Source of the DNA: an uncultured Paraburkholderia sp.
GTDB taxonomy: Bacteria; Pseudomonadota; Gammaproteobacteria; Burkholderiales; Burkholderiaceae
Length of the DNA: 64,000 nucleotides
Reading direction: 5' to 3'
NCBI GenBank assembly: GCA_940746715.1
Contig: CALNWN010000005.1
Coordinates: 248,001 to 312,000, forward strand
Shown here: positions 9,790-18,308 of the stretch, piece after piece
How positions within the stretch are numbered: position 1 is the stretch's first letter
How the letters are laid out: every line of letters starts with the position of its first letter
The notes under the pieces: model-generated
Database searches by the model: none
What the model was told of the DNA's origin: nothing
Seen by the model: the letters and a program-made list of their open reading frames with translations, nothing else
Translations under genes and position numbers: made by a program

Positions 9790-10420
9790 TCACAGCCTCC
9801 TCGCGGGAGCGGCGTACACGACGGCGTCTTCCGGCACGGAGCGCATGACGATCGCGCCGGCACCTACCTTCGCGCGCGCCGATCTTGACGTTGGGCAGGA
9901 TCTTGGCGCCGCTGCCGAAGAACACGCCTTCGCCGGTTTGCACATAACCGGTCAGATCGACGTGCGAACTGAGCGTCGAGTAGGCGCCGAGCTTGACGTC
10001 ATGACCGACGCTCGACATCACGTTGATTGCGACGAAGTCGCCCACCTGGGCGTCAGCCGAGATCACCGCCTGAGGACATACCACCACGCCTTCGCCCAAT
10101 ACGGCGGAGCGCGCGACGACAGCGCGGGGATGCACGAGCGTAGCGAAAACGGCGCCGCGTGCGCGCAGACGCGCGACCACGTCTCGCCTCGCTGCCGGAT
10201 CGCCGATTGCGACTACGACGGTTTCGCCGTCCTGCGCGCGATAGTCGTCGATGTCGCCACGCCATTCGAGCTGGTACGGATAACCTTTGAGCGCGGCCGG
10301 GCTGACGTCGAGAAAAGGGCTGATGGCAGGGCCACTGCCGGCGTCCGCCGCGTCTTGCGCCCAGTTGATGAGCTCGCGTGCAAAGGCGCCGCAGCCGGCC
10401 ACGATCAATCGCTTCGTCAT
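9790..10420 (-). pseudogene. NeuD/PglD-like sugar O- or N-acyltransferase, frameshifted at the C terminus
   Basis: The N terminus (MTKRLIVAGCGAFARELIN) is the Rossmann-like sugar-binding domain of the NeuD/PglD family. Left-handed beta-helix hexapeptide repeats follow (VVARSAVLGEGVVVCPQAVI, then DFVAINVMSSVGHDVKLG). A one-base change near 9880 shifts the frame after KILPNVKIGAR. The normal ending (KVGAGAIVMRSVPEDAVV, then YAAPARRL) lies in the next frame with its stop at 9790-9792. The start overlaps the SDR stop (TGATG). Family members acetylate amino sugars on nucleotide carriers, which fits an aminotransferase and acyl-chain enzymes in the same operon. Loss of the last helix repeats probably inactivates it. 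Confidence 0.85.
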
Positions 10421-11184
10421 CACCGCACCTTGTATCCGCCGTCGACGACGAGCGTCGTGCCGGTGATCCAGCGGCTCGCGCCGCTCAGCAGGAACAGCGC
10501 GGATTGCGCAACATCGCCCGCCTCGCCGAAACCGAGCAGATGGCTCTTTTCATAAGCGGCCAGCGCTTCGTCGGGGCTGCCGCCCGTCAGGCGGTCGTGC
10601 ATTGCGGTGTGTACCGCGCCGGCCGCGATCGAGTTGACGCGGATCTTGCGCGGAGCCATTTCGCAGGCGAGCGAGCGAACCATTCCGTCGATGGCCGCCT
10701 TGGCCGCGGAATAGGCCGTCATGCCGGCCTGGCCAGTCGACCCCGCCACCGACGACATGAAAACCAGCGAGCCGCCATTCGCGATCACGTCTTTCTTGCT
10801 GGCCGCGCGAGCAATGCCGAACCCCGCATAAACGCTGCTGCCGAACACCTGTTCCAGTTGTTCCTGTTTCGTGAGCTTGGCGGGACGGATCAACTCGACG
10901 CCGGCGGCATGGAACACGCCGGCAAACGTGTCGTGTGTCTGCGCGAGCTGGCTTACCCAGTCGGCGGTCTGATCGGCGTCAGTGAGCGATACGGCGGCCG
11001 TGGCGTGACCACTTCCCTCGAGGCCGGCGAGCGTCGCCTGAAGACGGGCCTCGTCGCGCCCAACGGCAATGACACGTCCGCCCAGGCTCGCGATCAGTGT
11101 CGCACTCGCCCGGCCAATGCCGGACGAGGCGCCAGTGACCAGGAAGAGGCCGCCGGCGAGGCAGTCTTTTGCGAAGAGAGTCAT
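10420..11184 (-). CDS. SDR-family oxidoreductase (FabG-like 3-ketoacyl reductase)
   Basis: Intact, 254 residues. It has the TGASSGIGRAS cofactor motif (residues 19-29), an N-terminal half ending in the HAAGVEL segment, and the catalytic Ser and Tyr/Lys in MSSVAGSTGQAGMTAYSAAKAA. The C terminus ITGTTLVVDGGYKVR is typical of FabG-type enzymes. It overlaps the upstream KAS III gene by 4 bp (ATGA) and the downstream acetyltransferase start, so it is translated as part of one operon. Next to a KAS III pair and an ACP it most likely reduces a 3-ketoacyl group bound to that carrier, giving a 3-hydroxyacyl decoration for the glycan. That role is inferred. Confidence 0.85.
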   Translation of the reverse strand: MTLFAKDCLAGGLFLVTGASSGIGRASATLIASLGGRVIAVGRDEARLQATLAGLEGSGHATAAVSLTDADQTADWVSQLAQTHDTFAGVFHAAGVELIRPAKLTKQEQLEQVFGSSVYAGFGIARAASKKDVIANGGSLVFMSSVAGSTGQAGMTAYSAAKAAIDGMVRSLACEMAPRKIRVNSIAAGAVHTAMHDRLTGGSPDEALAAYEKSHLLGFGEAGDVAQSALFLLSGASRWITGTTLVVDGGYKVR

Positions 11185-12245
11185 GTTTCGATGGTGTCCA
11201 CGATAGCGAGCGGCCCGACCTCGAGCGCCGCCGATGCCCACGAATAACCGACGCCAAAGCCGAACATGCCGAGGTGCAGCGTTTCTTCTTTCAGGCGGCT
11301 TTTCAACTCGGTCGTCATGAGCAGCGGAATCGACGCGCAGCTCGTATTGCCGTACTCGCCGATATTGGTCGGAACGCGCTCGGCCGGCAGTCCGGCCTTC
11401 TTGCTCAGATGCTTGAGCATGAACAGGTTGGCCTGATGGAACAGAAACGCGTCGTAAGTTGCCTTGTCGCGGCCGGCAATCTCGAGCGTACGCGCAACGA
11501 GCTTCGGCACTGCGTTGAGCGTGAAATTGAAGATCTCGCCGCCGTCCATGAACAGGCATTCCGCCAATTTGCCCGCCATGCGTTCGTCGGCGGTTGTGTC
11601 GTAAGGCTTGAAGCCGCCGGAGGGCACAATCAGATTACGCACGCCCTGGCCGTCCGCGCCGATGATGAAATGCGCGGGTGCATCGCCCGGCGACGCCTCC
11701 AGCGCTGTCATCGTCCCGGCGTCGCCGAACAGCAGCGCGGTGGAGCGATCCGCCGGATCGACCAGCTTGCTGATGGTGTCGCCTACCGCCAGCAGAACGC
11801 GTTTTGCCGCGCCGGTCTGGATCAGGTTCATGCCGAGCCACAGCGCCTGCGGGTAGCCCGAGCAGCCCAGGTTGATATCCAACGCGAGGCACGAAACCGG
11901 CAAGCCCAAATCAGCCTGCAGCGCAAAGGCCGTGTCGGGCAGGCGATAGTCGGGCGTTTGCGAAACGAAGATCAACGCGTCAATGGACTCCGCCTGCCAG
12001 CCGAGCCCGGCAAGCAATGTTTCGCCGGCCTTGCGGCACAGGTCGCCAGCGCTCGTTTGCGCGTCTGCCCAACGGCGCCGGTTCACACCGATCATCTTGA
12101 CGACATCACGGACGGCCGACGCATCAAACCTTTCCGCAAAGTGGTCGTTATCCACCTGCTGTGACGGCACGCACGACACCACACCTGCAATGCGGGCGCA
12201 TCGCGTGTGTAACTCGCGGCCTGCGACGAAGTCCGGCGAACTCAT
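11181..12245 (-). CDS. 3-oxoacyl-ACP synthase III (KAS III)-like protein
   Basis: Intact, 354 residues. The thiolase-fold active-site cysteine lies in LALDINLGCSGYPQALWLG (near residue 133), and the catalytic His and Asn are in FLFHQANLFML and IGEYGNTSCASIP. FabH-like enzymes condense an acyl-CoA starter with a malonyl-type extender or transfer acyl groups between carriers. Its close paralogue two genes upstream is inactivated, so this is the only KAS III left in the cluster. It probably built or transferred a short acyl chain on the cluster's own ACP. Start at 12245; it begins 11 bp after the ACP stop. Confidence 0.88.
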   Translation of the reverse strand: MSSPDFVAGRELHTRCARIAGVVSCVPSQQVDNDHFAERFDASAVRDVVKMIGVNRRRWADAQTSAGDLCRKAGETLLAGLGWQAESIDALIFVSQTPDYRLPDTAFALQADLGLPVSCLALDINLGCSGYPQALWLGMNLIQTGAAKRVLLAVGDTISKLVDPADRSTALLFGDAGTMTALEASPGDAPAHFIIGADGQGVRNLIVPSGGFKPYDTTADERMAGKLAECLFMDGGEIFNFTLNAVPKLVARTLEIAGRDKATYDAFLFHQANLFMLKHLSKKAGLPAERVPTNIGEYGNTSCASIPLLMTTELKSRLKEETLHLGMFGFGVGYSWASAALEVGPLAIVDTIET

Positions 12246-12255
12246 GCTTGACTCC

Positions 12256-12483
12256 TCAGGCAGCCTTCTTCGCAGTGCTGATCAGCGCTTCGATGTCGGC
12301 AATGGTGTTGCAGTTGTTCAGCGCCTGGCCGCTCAGCATCACGCTGAAGCAGTCGTCGACGAGTGCAATCGTCGACACCACCGCGAGCGAATCCCAGTTG
12401 TGTTCGTGCAAATCGCGCTCCGGCGTAACGACGCTGGCGTCGACCTCGAGAATTTCGGCCATACCTTCGTAAAAGTGTTCCGT
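12256..12483 (-). CDS. Acyl carrier protein; apparent start codon is ACG
   Basis: About 75 residues, standard ACP size. The phosphopantetheine attachment serine lies in EHNWDSLAVVSTIALVDDC (D-S-L). The natural start seems to be at 12483, where the codon reads ACG (ACG GAA CAC TTT TAC) directly after a good ribosome site (AGGAGCAGAC). An ATG there would give MEHFYEGMAEILEV. The first available ATG is at about 12465, seven codons on, and would remove part of helix I. It is sandwiched between the two KAS III genes, which marks it as a dedicated carrier for the flagellin-glycan acyl group. Translation may be weak or lost. Confidence 0.75.
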   Translation of the reverse strand, partial: TEHFYEGMAEILEVDASVVTPERDLHEHNWDSLAVVSTIALVDDCFSVMLSGQALNNCNTIADIEALISTAKKAA

Positions 12484-12494
12484 GTCTGCTCCTA

Positions 12495-13533
12495 CTAGTA
12501 ATTGAAAAGGCAGCCGGCCCATGAGTAGCCGCCGCCAAAGCCCAACAACATCAATCAGCTGCCGTGCCGCAGCATGCCGTCGTCCTTCATCTGTTTCAGC
12601 GCGAGCGGAACGGTCGATGACACGGTGTTGCCGCATTGCTCCACGACGATCGGAAATCTGCTTTCCGGGATCTTCATTTTCTTGCGCAGCGCTTCGAGCA
12701 TGAAACGGTTGGCCTGATGCAGCACGAAGAAGTCGATTTCCTCGCGGTCCATGCCGGCCTTTTCGAGCAGCGACGTCGCGGCCTTGGGCACTTCCGCAAG
12801 CGAGAACGCCATCACCTCCGCGCCGTTCATGTACAGATGCTCGTCGGTGCGGACATTGCCGGACGCGTCTTCTTTCTCGATCGCGCTGCCGACGCTTTTC
12901 GGCTCGCGGAACAATCCCGCCTTCACGATCAGGTTGTCCGCGCCGCGGCCGTCGGTGCCGAACACGAATGGGCCGATCGACCCGCTGCCGTCTGTCGAGC
13001 CGACGATCGCCGTCGCACTCGCGCCGTCGCCGAACAGGGTGCGCACACTCCTGTCGAGCGGATGGATGTATTTCGAATAGGTGTCGGCGGTCAGCAGCAG
13101 CACGCACCGCGCGGCGCCGGTTTCGACGAGACCCTTGGCAAGCGAAAGCCCGTACACATAGCCGGAGCAACCGAGATTGATGTCGAGCGCGCCCGCGCGA
13201 GTCGCAATGCCGAGCCGGTCCTGCAATAGGCAGGCCGAAGTCGGCAGCACATAGTCGGGCGCCTGCGTACACAGTCACGAAATCGATGTCCTAGGCGCTC
13301 ACCGCGTTCTGGGCAAAGAGATTGCGTGCCGCTTCGTAGGCGAGGTCCGCAGCGGTTTGTCCGGCCGATGCAATATGCCGCTCGCGAATGCCGGTCTTGG
13401 CGAGAATCTTGTCCGCCGACCATTCGGGATAAAGCGCTGCAAGTTCGTCGTTCGTCAGGATCTGCTGCGGCAGGTATCCGGCGATATCGAGGATGCGCGC
13501 CTGCACCCCACTCGATTGAACCGGGGACGTCAT
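12495..13533 (-). pseudogene. Second 3-oxoacyl-ACP synthase III-like protein, inactivated
   Basis: Paralogue of the intact KAS III two genes downstream. It starts at 13533 (MTSPVQSSGVQARILDIAGY) and would be about 345 residues. Active-site features remain: ALDINLGCSGYVYGLSL for the cysteine, FFVLHQANRFML for the histidine and VVEQCGNTVSST for the asparagine. Three lesions are visible: TAG at 13293-13291 in place of Gln (NAVSA-stop-DIDFV), a frameshift near 13265, and TGA at 12557-12555, probably from CGA, before the conserved end LMLLGFGGGYSWAGCLFNY. The start overlaps the aminotransferase stop by 3 bp. Confidence 0.9.
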
Positions 13534-13817
13534 GACAGGCAGTCCGCGATAATGCCGACGATGCGATCGAGCATGCCGTCGGTGAGTGCCGGGAAAATCG
13601 GCAGACACAGCACCTGTTGCGCGGCCGCATGCGCGACCGGCAGATTTTCCCGGCGCGCGGACGGAAGCCCGCGATAGATCGGAAAATCGGAAATCAGCGG
13701 GTAGAAGTAGCGGCGCGCGTAGATGTCGTGGTCGCGGAACGTCTGGTACAGCACGTCGCGGCTGACCGGGAATTCCGGGCCGACCAGAATCGGAAAGTAC
13801 GAATGGTTCGCTACCTT
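13530..13817 (-). pseudogene. DegT/DnrJ/EryC1 sugar aminotransferase, C-terminal remnant
   Basis: Only the last 95 or so residues survive, from NHSYFPILVGPEFPVSRD to the end. This is the C-terminal part of PLP-dependent sugar aminotransferases (motif YPLISDFPIYRGLPSA, then ENLPVAHAAAQQVLCLPIFP). The N-terminal two thirds, including the PLP lysine, are missing. The frame instead runs straight out of the upstream TPR gene, so a deletion has joined the two. The intact enzyme would have put an amino group on a nucleotide-linked keto sugar for the flagellin glycan. Confidence 0.85.
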
Positions 13818-14658
13818 TTCGTGTCCCTGGTGAACCAGAGCTATGCCGAGGATACGTTGCGCTTCCGCGCTGTCGGCATTGATCGCGACGTCAGGCGCAG
13901 CGTATCCGCGAGTACAGTGCGGGTTTCCAGTTCCTCGGGGTTCAGTTCCGCGGCTTTGCGCAATGGCGGGAGCGCATCGTCGTAGCGGCCCTGACGGTGC
14001 AGCGCGATGTCGAGCCAGCGCCATGAGTTGCCGTCGGCGGGGAACGCTGGGTCAGCGACTCGGCGAGCTTCACGGCCTCGGCGATATTGCCTTTGTTGTA
14101 TAGCGACGTGAAGCGACTGGTTTCCTGCTGGCTGATGCGGCGGCCCGCAGCGATGTTGGTTCTGGCGGCCGGCGTGTCTTGCGGCGGCTCGGCTTCCGGG
14201 GACCGCGGTTTCTCCGTTGCCACCGGAAACATCTGCACCGTCTGACCCGGATTCGCCATGCGAACGATCAGGCCGTCCACCGCCGGGCCGTTCAAACCCT
14301 GCTTCTGGCCCATCTCCAAGGCGAGCCACGCGGCCGCAGTTTCGCCCGCGTCGATCAACCCGCTGATGTAAGCCGCCCAATACTGGCCGTTGTGCGGTTG
14401 CAGGCCGAGACATTGCTCGAACAGCGGCAACGCGTCTGCCGCCTGCCCGATCTGGCCAGGCAGCACGCCGAGGTTGTACATGACGTCGGCGTGATTCGGC
14501 TTCGCGTCGAGAATGGCGCGATAGAGCGCTTGCGCATCGTCGAACTCGCCCTTGTGATGTTGCTCCAGCGCGGCTTGCAACACGAGCGCGATGTCCAGCT
14601 CGAGTTGCTGCTCGGGCGTCAGAATTTCAGCAGATGGCTGTTCGTACAGGAGAGTCAT
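13818..14658 (-). pseudogene. TPR protein of the flagellin glycosylation island, truncated and frameshifted
   Basis: Starts at 14658 (MTLLYEQPSAEILTPEQQ). Tetratricopeptide repeats are evident: AQALYRAILDAKPNHADVMY then NLGVLPGQIGQAADALPLFE, and later GRYDDALPPLRKAAELNPEE. Two frameshifts, near 14055 and near 13875, interrupt the repeats. The coding sense ends near 13818 at LVHQGHEK, where it runs into the aminotransferase remnant. The glycosyltransferase domain expected at the C terminus of such proteins in Burkholderia is therefore absent. The ancestral protein probably transferred the sugar to flagellin in the cytoplasm; that is inferred from its place next to fliT-fliD-fliC. Confidence 0.8.
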
Positions 14659-14786
14659 GGTCTCGGCGCAGAATCGTCTATGGAAGAAATTGTGCTGCGG
14701 GGCACAGCTTTCCGATGCGCGGAGATGACGGTGAAAAGGCCGTCTGTTTAGCGTATGGACGAGGGGCGCGAAAATCCGCCAAGCAA

Positions 14787-14811
14787 GAAAAAAGCCCGCG
14801 CGAGGCGGGCT
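14787..14811 (-). terminator. Terminator downstream of fliD-fliT
   Basis: AGCCCGC (14793-14799) pairs with GCGGGCT (14805-14811); on the minus strand the stem is followed by TTTTTTCTTG. It sits 125-150 bp after the fliT stop and before the glycosylation-island TPR gene, so it separates the flagellar cap operon from the island. Confidence 0.82.
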
Positions 14812-14933
14812 GAGGAAGTGAGCGCGCCTCACTTCGGCGCGGACTTCTTGTTATTGTCGGGTTGGCCGGGGAAACCGGCTTTGCGGGGGCGCGGCAGCGC
14901 CGGGCTTTGTGTTTGGTGGTATTTGGCCGCGTT

Positions 14934-15248
14934 TTACAGGCTGGCCATGCGCTGGTACTCGCCGGCCGCTTTGGTGCGGCCAATCGCCGCTTCGAATTCC
15001 TCGTGCAGTTCTTGCTGCGTGAGTGCGGCGTCGGCGAGCAGCGCTGCGTCGATGGCCTGAATCTGGCGGATCATGTCGAGCGTCGCAGGCGTCTCGTCCG
15101 CGGTAAGCGACATGAGCAGCGGCGAGCGCATTTCCGTCAGACGCGCCGCATCTGGCCAGTCCGCAAGCGCAGCCGCCTGCTGGATCTGCCGCGTGATGGA
15201 CAACACGCGTTCGACCAGTTCCATCTGGTTCAGGTTATGCGCCGTCAT
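14934..15248 (-). CDS. fliT: Flagellar export chaperone FliT
   Basis: A 104-residue, mostly alpha-helical protein (NLNQMELVERVLSITRQIQQ, then AALADWPDAARLTEMRSPLL) placed directly after fliD, with 3 bp between them, as FliT usually is. FliT is a cytoplasmic chaperone for the cap protein FliD and a regulator of flagellar gene expression. After the TAA at 14936-14934 the same frame stays open for 34 codons of Lys/Pro/Gln-rich sequence (NAAKYHQTQSPALPRPRKAG) to a TGA at 14829-14831. The TAA may therefore be a premature stop that trims a disordered tail. The structured core is complete either way. Confidence 0.8.
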   Translation of the reverse strand: MTAHNLNQMELVERVLSITRQIQQAAALADWPDAARLTEMRSPLLMSLTADETPATLDMIRQIQAIDAALLADAALTQQELHEEFEAAIGRTKAAGEYQRMASL

Positions 15249-15251
15249 GGT

Positions 15252-16742
15252 TTAGCCCTTGTTGCTCGCCAGCGCGCCCGCGCTGTTCGTGCCGCCGAAT
15301 AGCGCGGTCAGGTATTGCGAGTTGTTGTTCATGGTCGCCATCAGCGTGTTCAGGGCGGTGAACTGCGCCTGGTACTGGTTCGTCAACTGCGTCGTGTAGT
15401 CGGCGAGCGCGGACTGCTGCTTGGTGATGCTGGCGAGGTCGGCATTCAGCGCGGTGTTGCGCGTGTCGATGATGCCGCCTTTCTGCGTGAATGTGGTGAT
15501 GCTGCTGTTCAGTTGCTGGGCGATGCCGTTGGTCGAGTTAAAGAGCGACGTGACCGTGGCCGGACTGCTCGTCAGCGCCGTGTTCAGCGCGCTATTGTTG
15601 ACCACCAGGGTGCCGTCGGCGGGATCGTCCTTCAGCGTTATGCCGATCGCCGCCAACGTGGCGCCGGCGCTGCCCGAGCCGACCGAACCGCCGACAATCG
15701 TGGCCAGGTTGTTCTTGATCGTCTGAAGCGTCGAATCCCCCAGCAATGCACCTTGCGACGACACGCCGGCCGTGTAGGACGTGAGCGTCGACATCGTCGT
15801 CACGACAGTGTTGTACAGGCTCACGAAATTGGTGATGGTGGTGTTCTGCGCGGTGGTCAGCGTCTGCGTGGTGCCGGCTGCTGCCGTCGTCGGGTTCATC
15901 GTCACGCCGGCAATCGCGGTCGTCACGGAATTGCTCGAACTGCTCGCCGCGATGCCGCCGACCGTGAACTCCGCGTCCTGCGCGTAGCCGCTCTGCGTCC
16001 AGGCCTGGCTCGAATTCGCCGACACGATCGTCGAGGTGCCGCCCGTCGTGCTCGCAGTCGAGGTGACGCCGAGGCTCGACAGGCCATTGTCAGTGGTGAT
16101 GTTGCTGGTCGAGACGTTGATGACGTTGGCCGCGCCGGTGTTGGCGGCACGCAGCATGAGGTGAGCGCCGTCCGTGCCGGTGACGATCGTCGCCGTCACG
16201 CCCGGGTTGCTGCTGTTTGCGTTGATTGCCGCGGCAATGCCGGAAAGCGTGTTGTTGCTGCTGTCGACGTTGATGTTCATCGACTTGCCGCCGAGCGAGA
16301 TGGACAGCGTGCCGGTGCCCAGTTGCGTCGTGGCGCCGAAGGCTGCGGACGACAGGGCTTGCGAGCTCGCAATCTGCGTGACGTTGACCGAGTAGGTGCC
16401 GGCTACGGCGCCGACACCGGCCGTCGCGGTCAGCCCAGTACCGGTCGCAGTCGCCGAGAAGGTGCTCAGCGTGGTGCCGTTCGCCAGGTTGGCTATGCCC
16501 GACTGCAACGCGCTTAGCGCGGAACTCAACGCACCGTATGCGGAGAGCGTCGTGTTGTCGGTAGTCTGTTTTGCCGTAAGAGCCGCAGTTTGTCCGGCGA
16601 TCTTCGCGTTCACGAGTGCTGTGACGAGCGTCGAGACGTCCATGGATGAATTGCCCGTCGAGCCGCTGATAATCGATTGAGCGGCCGACTGCAGCGCCGC
16701 GTTGGCGCTAGCCGTGGAAGACGAAGTTGAGATCGTGGACAT
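15252..16742 (-). CDS. fliD: Flagellar hook-associated protein 2 (filament cap) FliD
   Basis: Intact, 496 residues. The N-terminal domain (MDVSTLVTALVNAKIAGQTA, then SAYGALSSALSALQSGIANL) and the C-terminal heptad region (NTALNADLASITKQQSALAD) are characteristic. The middle is Ser/Thr/Ala/Gly-rich, as in betaproteobacterial FliD. FliD caps the growing filament and helps flagellin fold after export. It is exported by the flagellar type III apparatus and has no signal peptide. It is undamaged although flagellin itself is broken. Confidence 0.95.
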   Translation of the reverse strand: MSTISTSSSTASANAALQSAAQSIISGSTGNSSMDVSTLVTALVNAKIAGQTAALTAKQTTDNTTLSAYGALSSALSALQSGIANLANGTTLSTFSATATGTGLTATAGVGAVAGTYSVNVTQIASSQALSSAAFGATTQLGTGTLSISLGGKSMNINVDSSNNTLSGIAAAINANSSNPGVTATIVTGTDGAHLMLRAANTGAANVINVSTSNITTDNGLSSLGVTSTASTTGGTSTIVSANSSQAWTQSGYAQDAEFTVGGIAASSSSNSVTTAIAGVTMNPTTAAAGTTQTLTTAQNTTITNFVSLYNTVVTTMSTLTSYTAGVSSQGALLGDSTLQTIKNNLATIVGGSVGSGSAGATLAAIGITLKDDPADGTLVVNNSALNTALTSSPATVTSLFNSTNGIAQQLNSSITTFTQKGGIIDTRNTALNADLASITKQQSALADYTTQLTNQYQAQFTALNTLMATMNNNSQYLTALFGGTNSAGALASNKG

Positions 16743-16815
16743 GCAGAATGCTCCCGGCGTCTGGAAATCTGTATCAGATGGTGCGCGATGCTACATCATT
16801 GGAAGGCGGAAACGC

Positions 16816-16841
16816 ACGGCGGGAGGCATGCCTCCCGCCGT
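16816..16841 (-). terminator. Long perfect inverted repeat between fliC and fliD
   Basis: ACGGCGGGAGGC and GCCTCCCGCCGT form an uninterrupted 12-bp palindromic stem with an almost non-existent loop. It lies between the fliC stop and the fliD start. The T-tract (TTTT) is on the plus-strand side; on the minus strand only GCGTTTCC follows, so termination of fliC mRNA may be partial or the hairpin may protect its 3' end. Confidence 0.6.
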
Positions 16842-16899
16842 TTTGAATCTGGCGATGCGCCCGCTCGCGCACGGCGCATCGCCTTTACCGTGGCGGCTC

Positions 16900-18045
16900 T
16901 TACTGCAGGAGCTTCAGAACTTGCTGCGGGTTGGAGTTAGCTTGCGCCAGGACAGAGATACCGGCTTGCTGCAGCACTTGCGCCTTGCTCAGGTTTGCCG
17001 TTTCTTGTGCGAAGTTGGCATCCGTGATTTGCGATTGTGCCGACGACAGGTCGGTCGATTCGGCTTGCTGCGAGGTAGCGATCGACGAGAAGCGATTTTG
17101 TGCCGCGCCGAGTTCAGCTTGCAGCGTGGACCGTCTGCAGCGCGTTGTCGATGGAGACCATCGCCTGGTTCGCGCCCGTGACCGTGCTGATGTCGAGGCC
17201 CGAAACCGTGGGCGGCGCGTTGATCGCGTTGATCTGGTTGACCGCTGCGATCGCTGCCGACGATGCTGCGCCGGTCGTCGGAAGCGCTGCCGAGCTCAGT
17301 GCCAGCGACGTGACGGCGGTGCCGGTGCCCGCAGCCGTGCCTGCGCTGAAGATTGCGCTTGCCACGCCCGACGTGATCGCGGTGTTGTTCTGGTCGGTGA
17401 AGGTGTATAGCCGCCCTTGCCATCCGACAGCACGTTGATCGACGTGATCGTTGCGCCCGAGCTGGTGTATGCGCCGGTTGCCGTCAGGCTGACGGCGATC
17501 GTGCCAACCGTTTGACCCGTTTGCACGAGACCGCCACCGATCTTCCCTGCGGACATCGGGCTCAGGTCGAGGCTGATCGTCTGACTGACGTTCGCGCCGA
17601 CCTGGAACGACACGCTGCCTGCCGAGCCGTCCAGAATGTTCGTGCCGTTATACGTCGTTTGCGACGCGATACGGTTCACTTCAGCGATCTGCGCCGACAC
17701 TTCCTTCTGCAGTGCGGCCTGGTCGCTCGACGACAGCGAACCGGTGGACGCTTGCACGGCCAGCTGGCGGATACGCTGCAGGCTGGAAGTCAGCGACGAC
17801 AATGCGCTCGATGCGGTCTGGATCATCGACACGCCATCGTTTGCATTCGACACGCCCTGATTCAGGCCGTTGATCTGGCTCTGCATACGCGTCGAGATGG
17901 CGAGACCTGCTGCATCGTCAACCGCGCTGTTGATGCGCTTGCCCGACGACAGACGGGTGATAATAGCTTGCGACATGGCGCTTTGCGAGCCGTTGAGGTT
18001 CTGCTGTGCAACCAGCGAGTTGATATTGCTATTGATTCCGAGCAT
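16900..18045 (-). pseudogene. fliC: Flagellin FliC, frameshifted twice
   Basis: The conserved D0/D1 ends are present: MLGINSNINSLVAQQNLNGS and RLSSGKRINSAVDDAAGLAI at the N terminus, and the C-terminal half ending QVLQQAGISVLAQANSNPQQ then VLKLLQ (stop at 16902-16900). The reading frame changes near 17407, after LSDGKGGYT, and near 17130, after NALQTV. The C-terminal D0/D1 helices, needed for filament assembly, can therefore not be made. Expected intact length is about 380 residues. A sigma-28-type promoter is still present upstream. The cell should lack a normal filament unless another flagellin gene exists elsewhere. Confidence 0.93.
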
Positions 18046-18131
18046 GGAAAATCTCCTAAATAAGCCTGAGCCCAATACGCCACATTGGCATCGGCGGAAG
18101 CTTCGTTCAGTGCTGGCCGCCTCAGTGAAGG

Positions 18132-18157
18132 TTGACGGCGCCCCTAAAAAAACTTGA
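18132..18157 (-). promoter_or_regulatory. Sigma-28 (FliA) promoter of fliC
   Basis: On the minus strand TCAAGTTT (18157-18150) and GCCGTCAA (18139-18132) match the sigma-28 consensus TAAAGTTT and GCCGATAA at 7 of 8 and 6 of 8 positions, with a 10-base spacer (consensus 11). It lies about 90 bp upstream of the fliC start codon, a normal distance. Confidence 0.65.
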
Positions 18158-18308
18158 GGGACTTTCTGAAATCGGGACTCGATCAGTTTGCCTGGAAGGC
18201 GCGCGGGCCGCCCCGCACAACGGTTCGCGGCCGATCCGCCCAGTGCGCTGCGGGATTTGAAAAGGCGGCGTATTCTCTTTTTCTCTTGAGATAAAGCCGG
18301 GAGAAATC

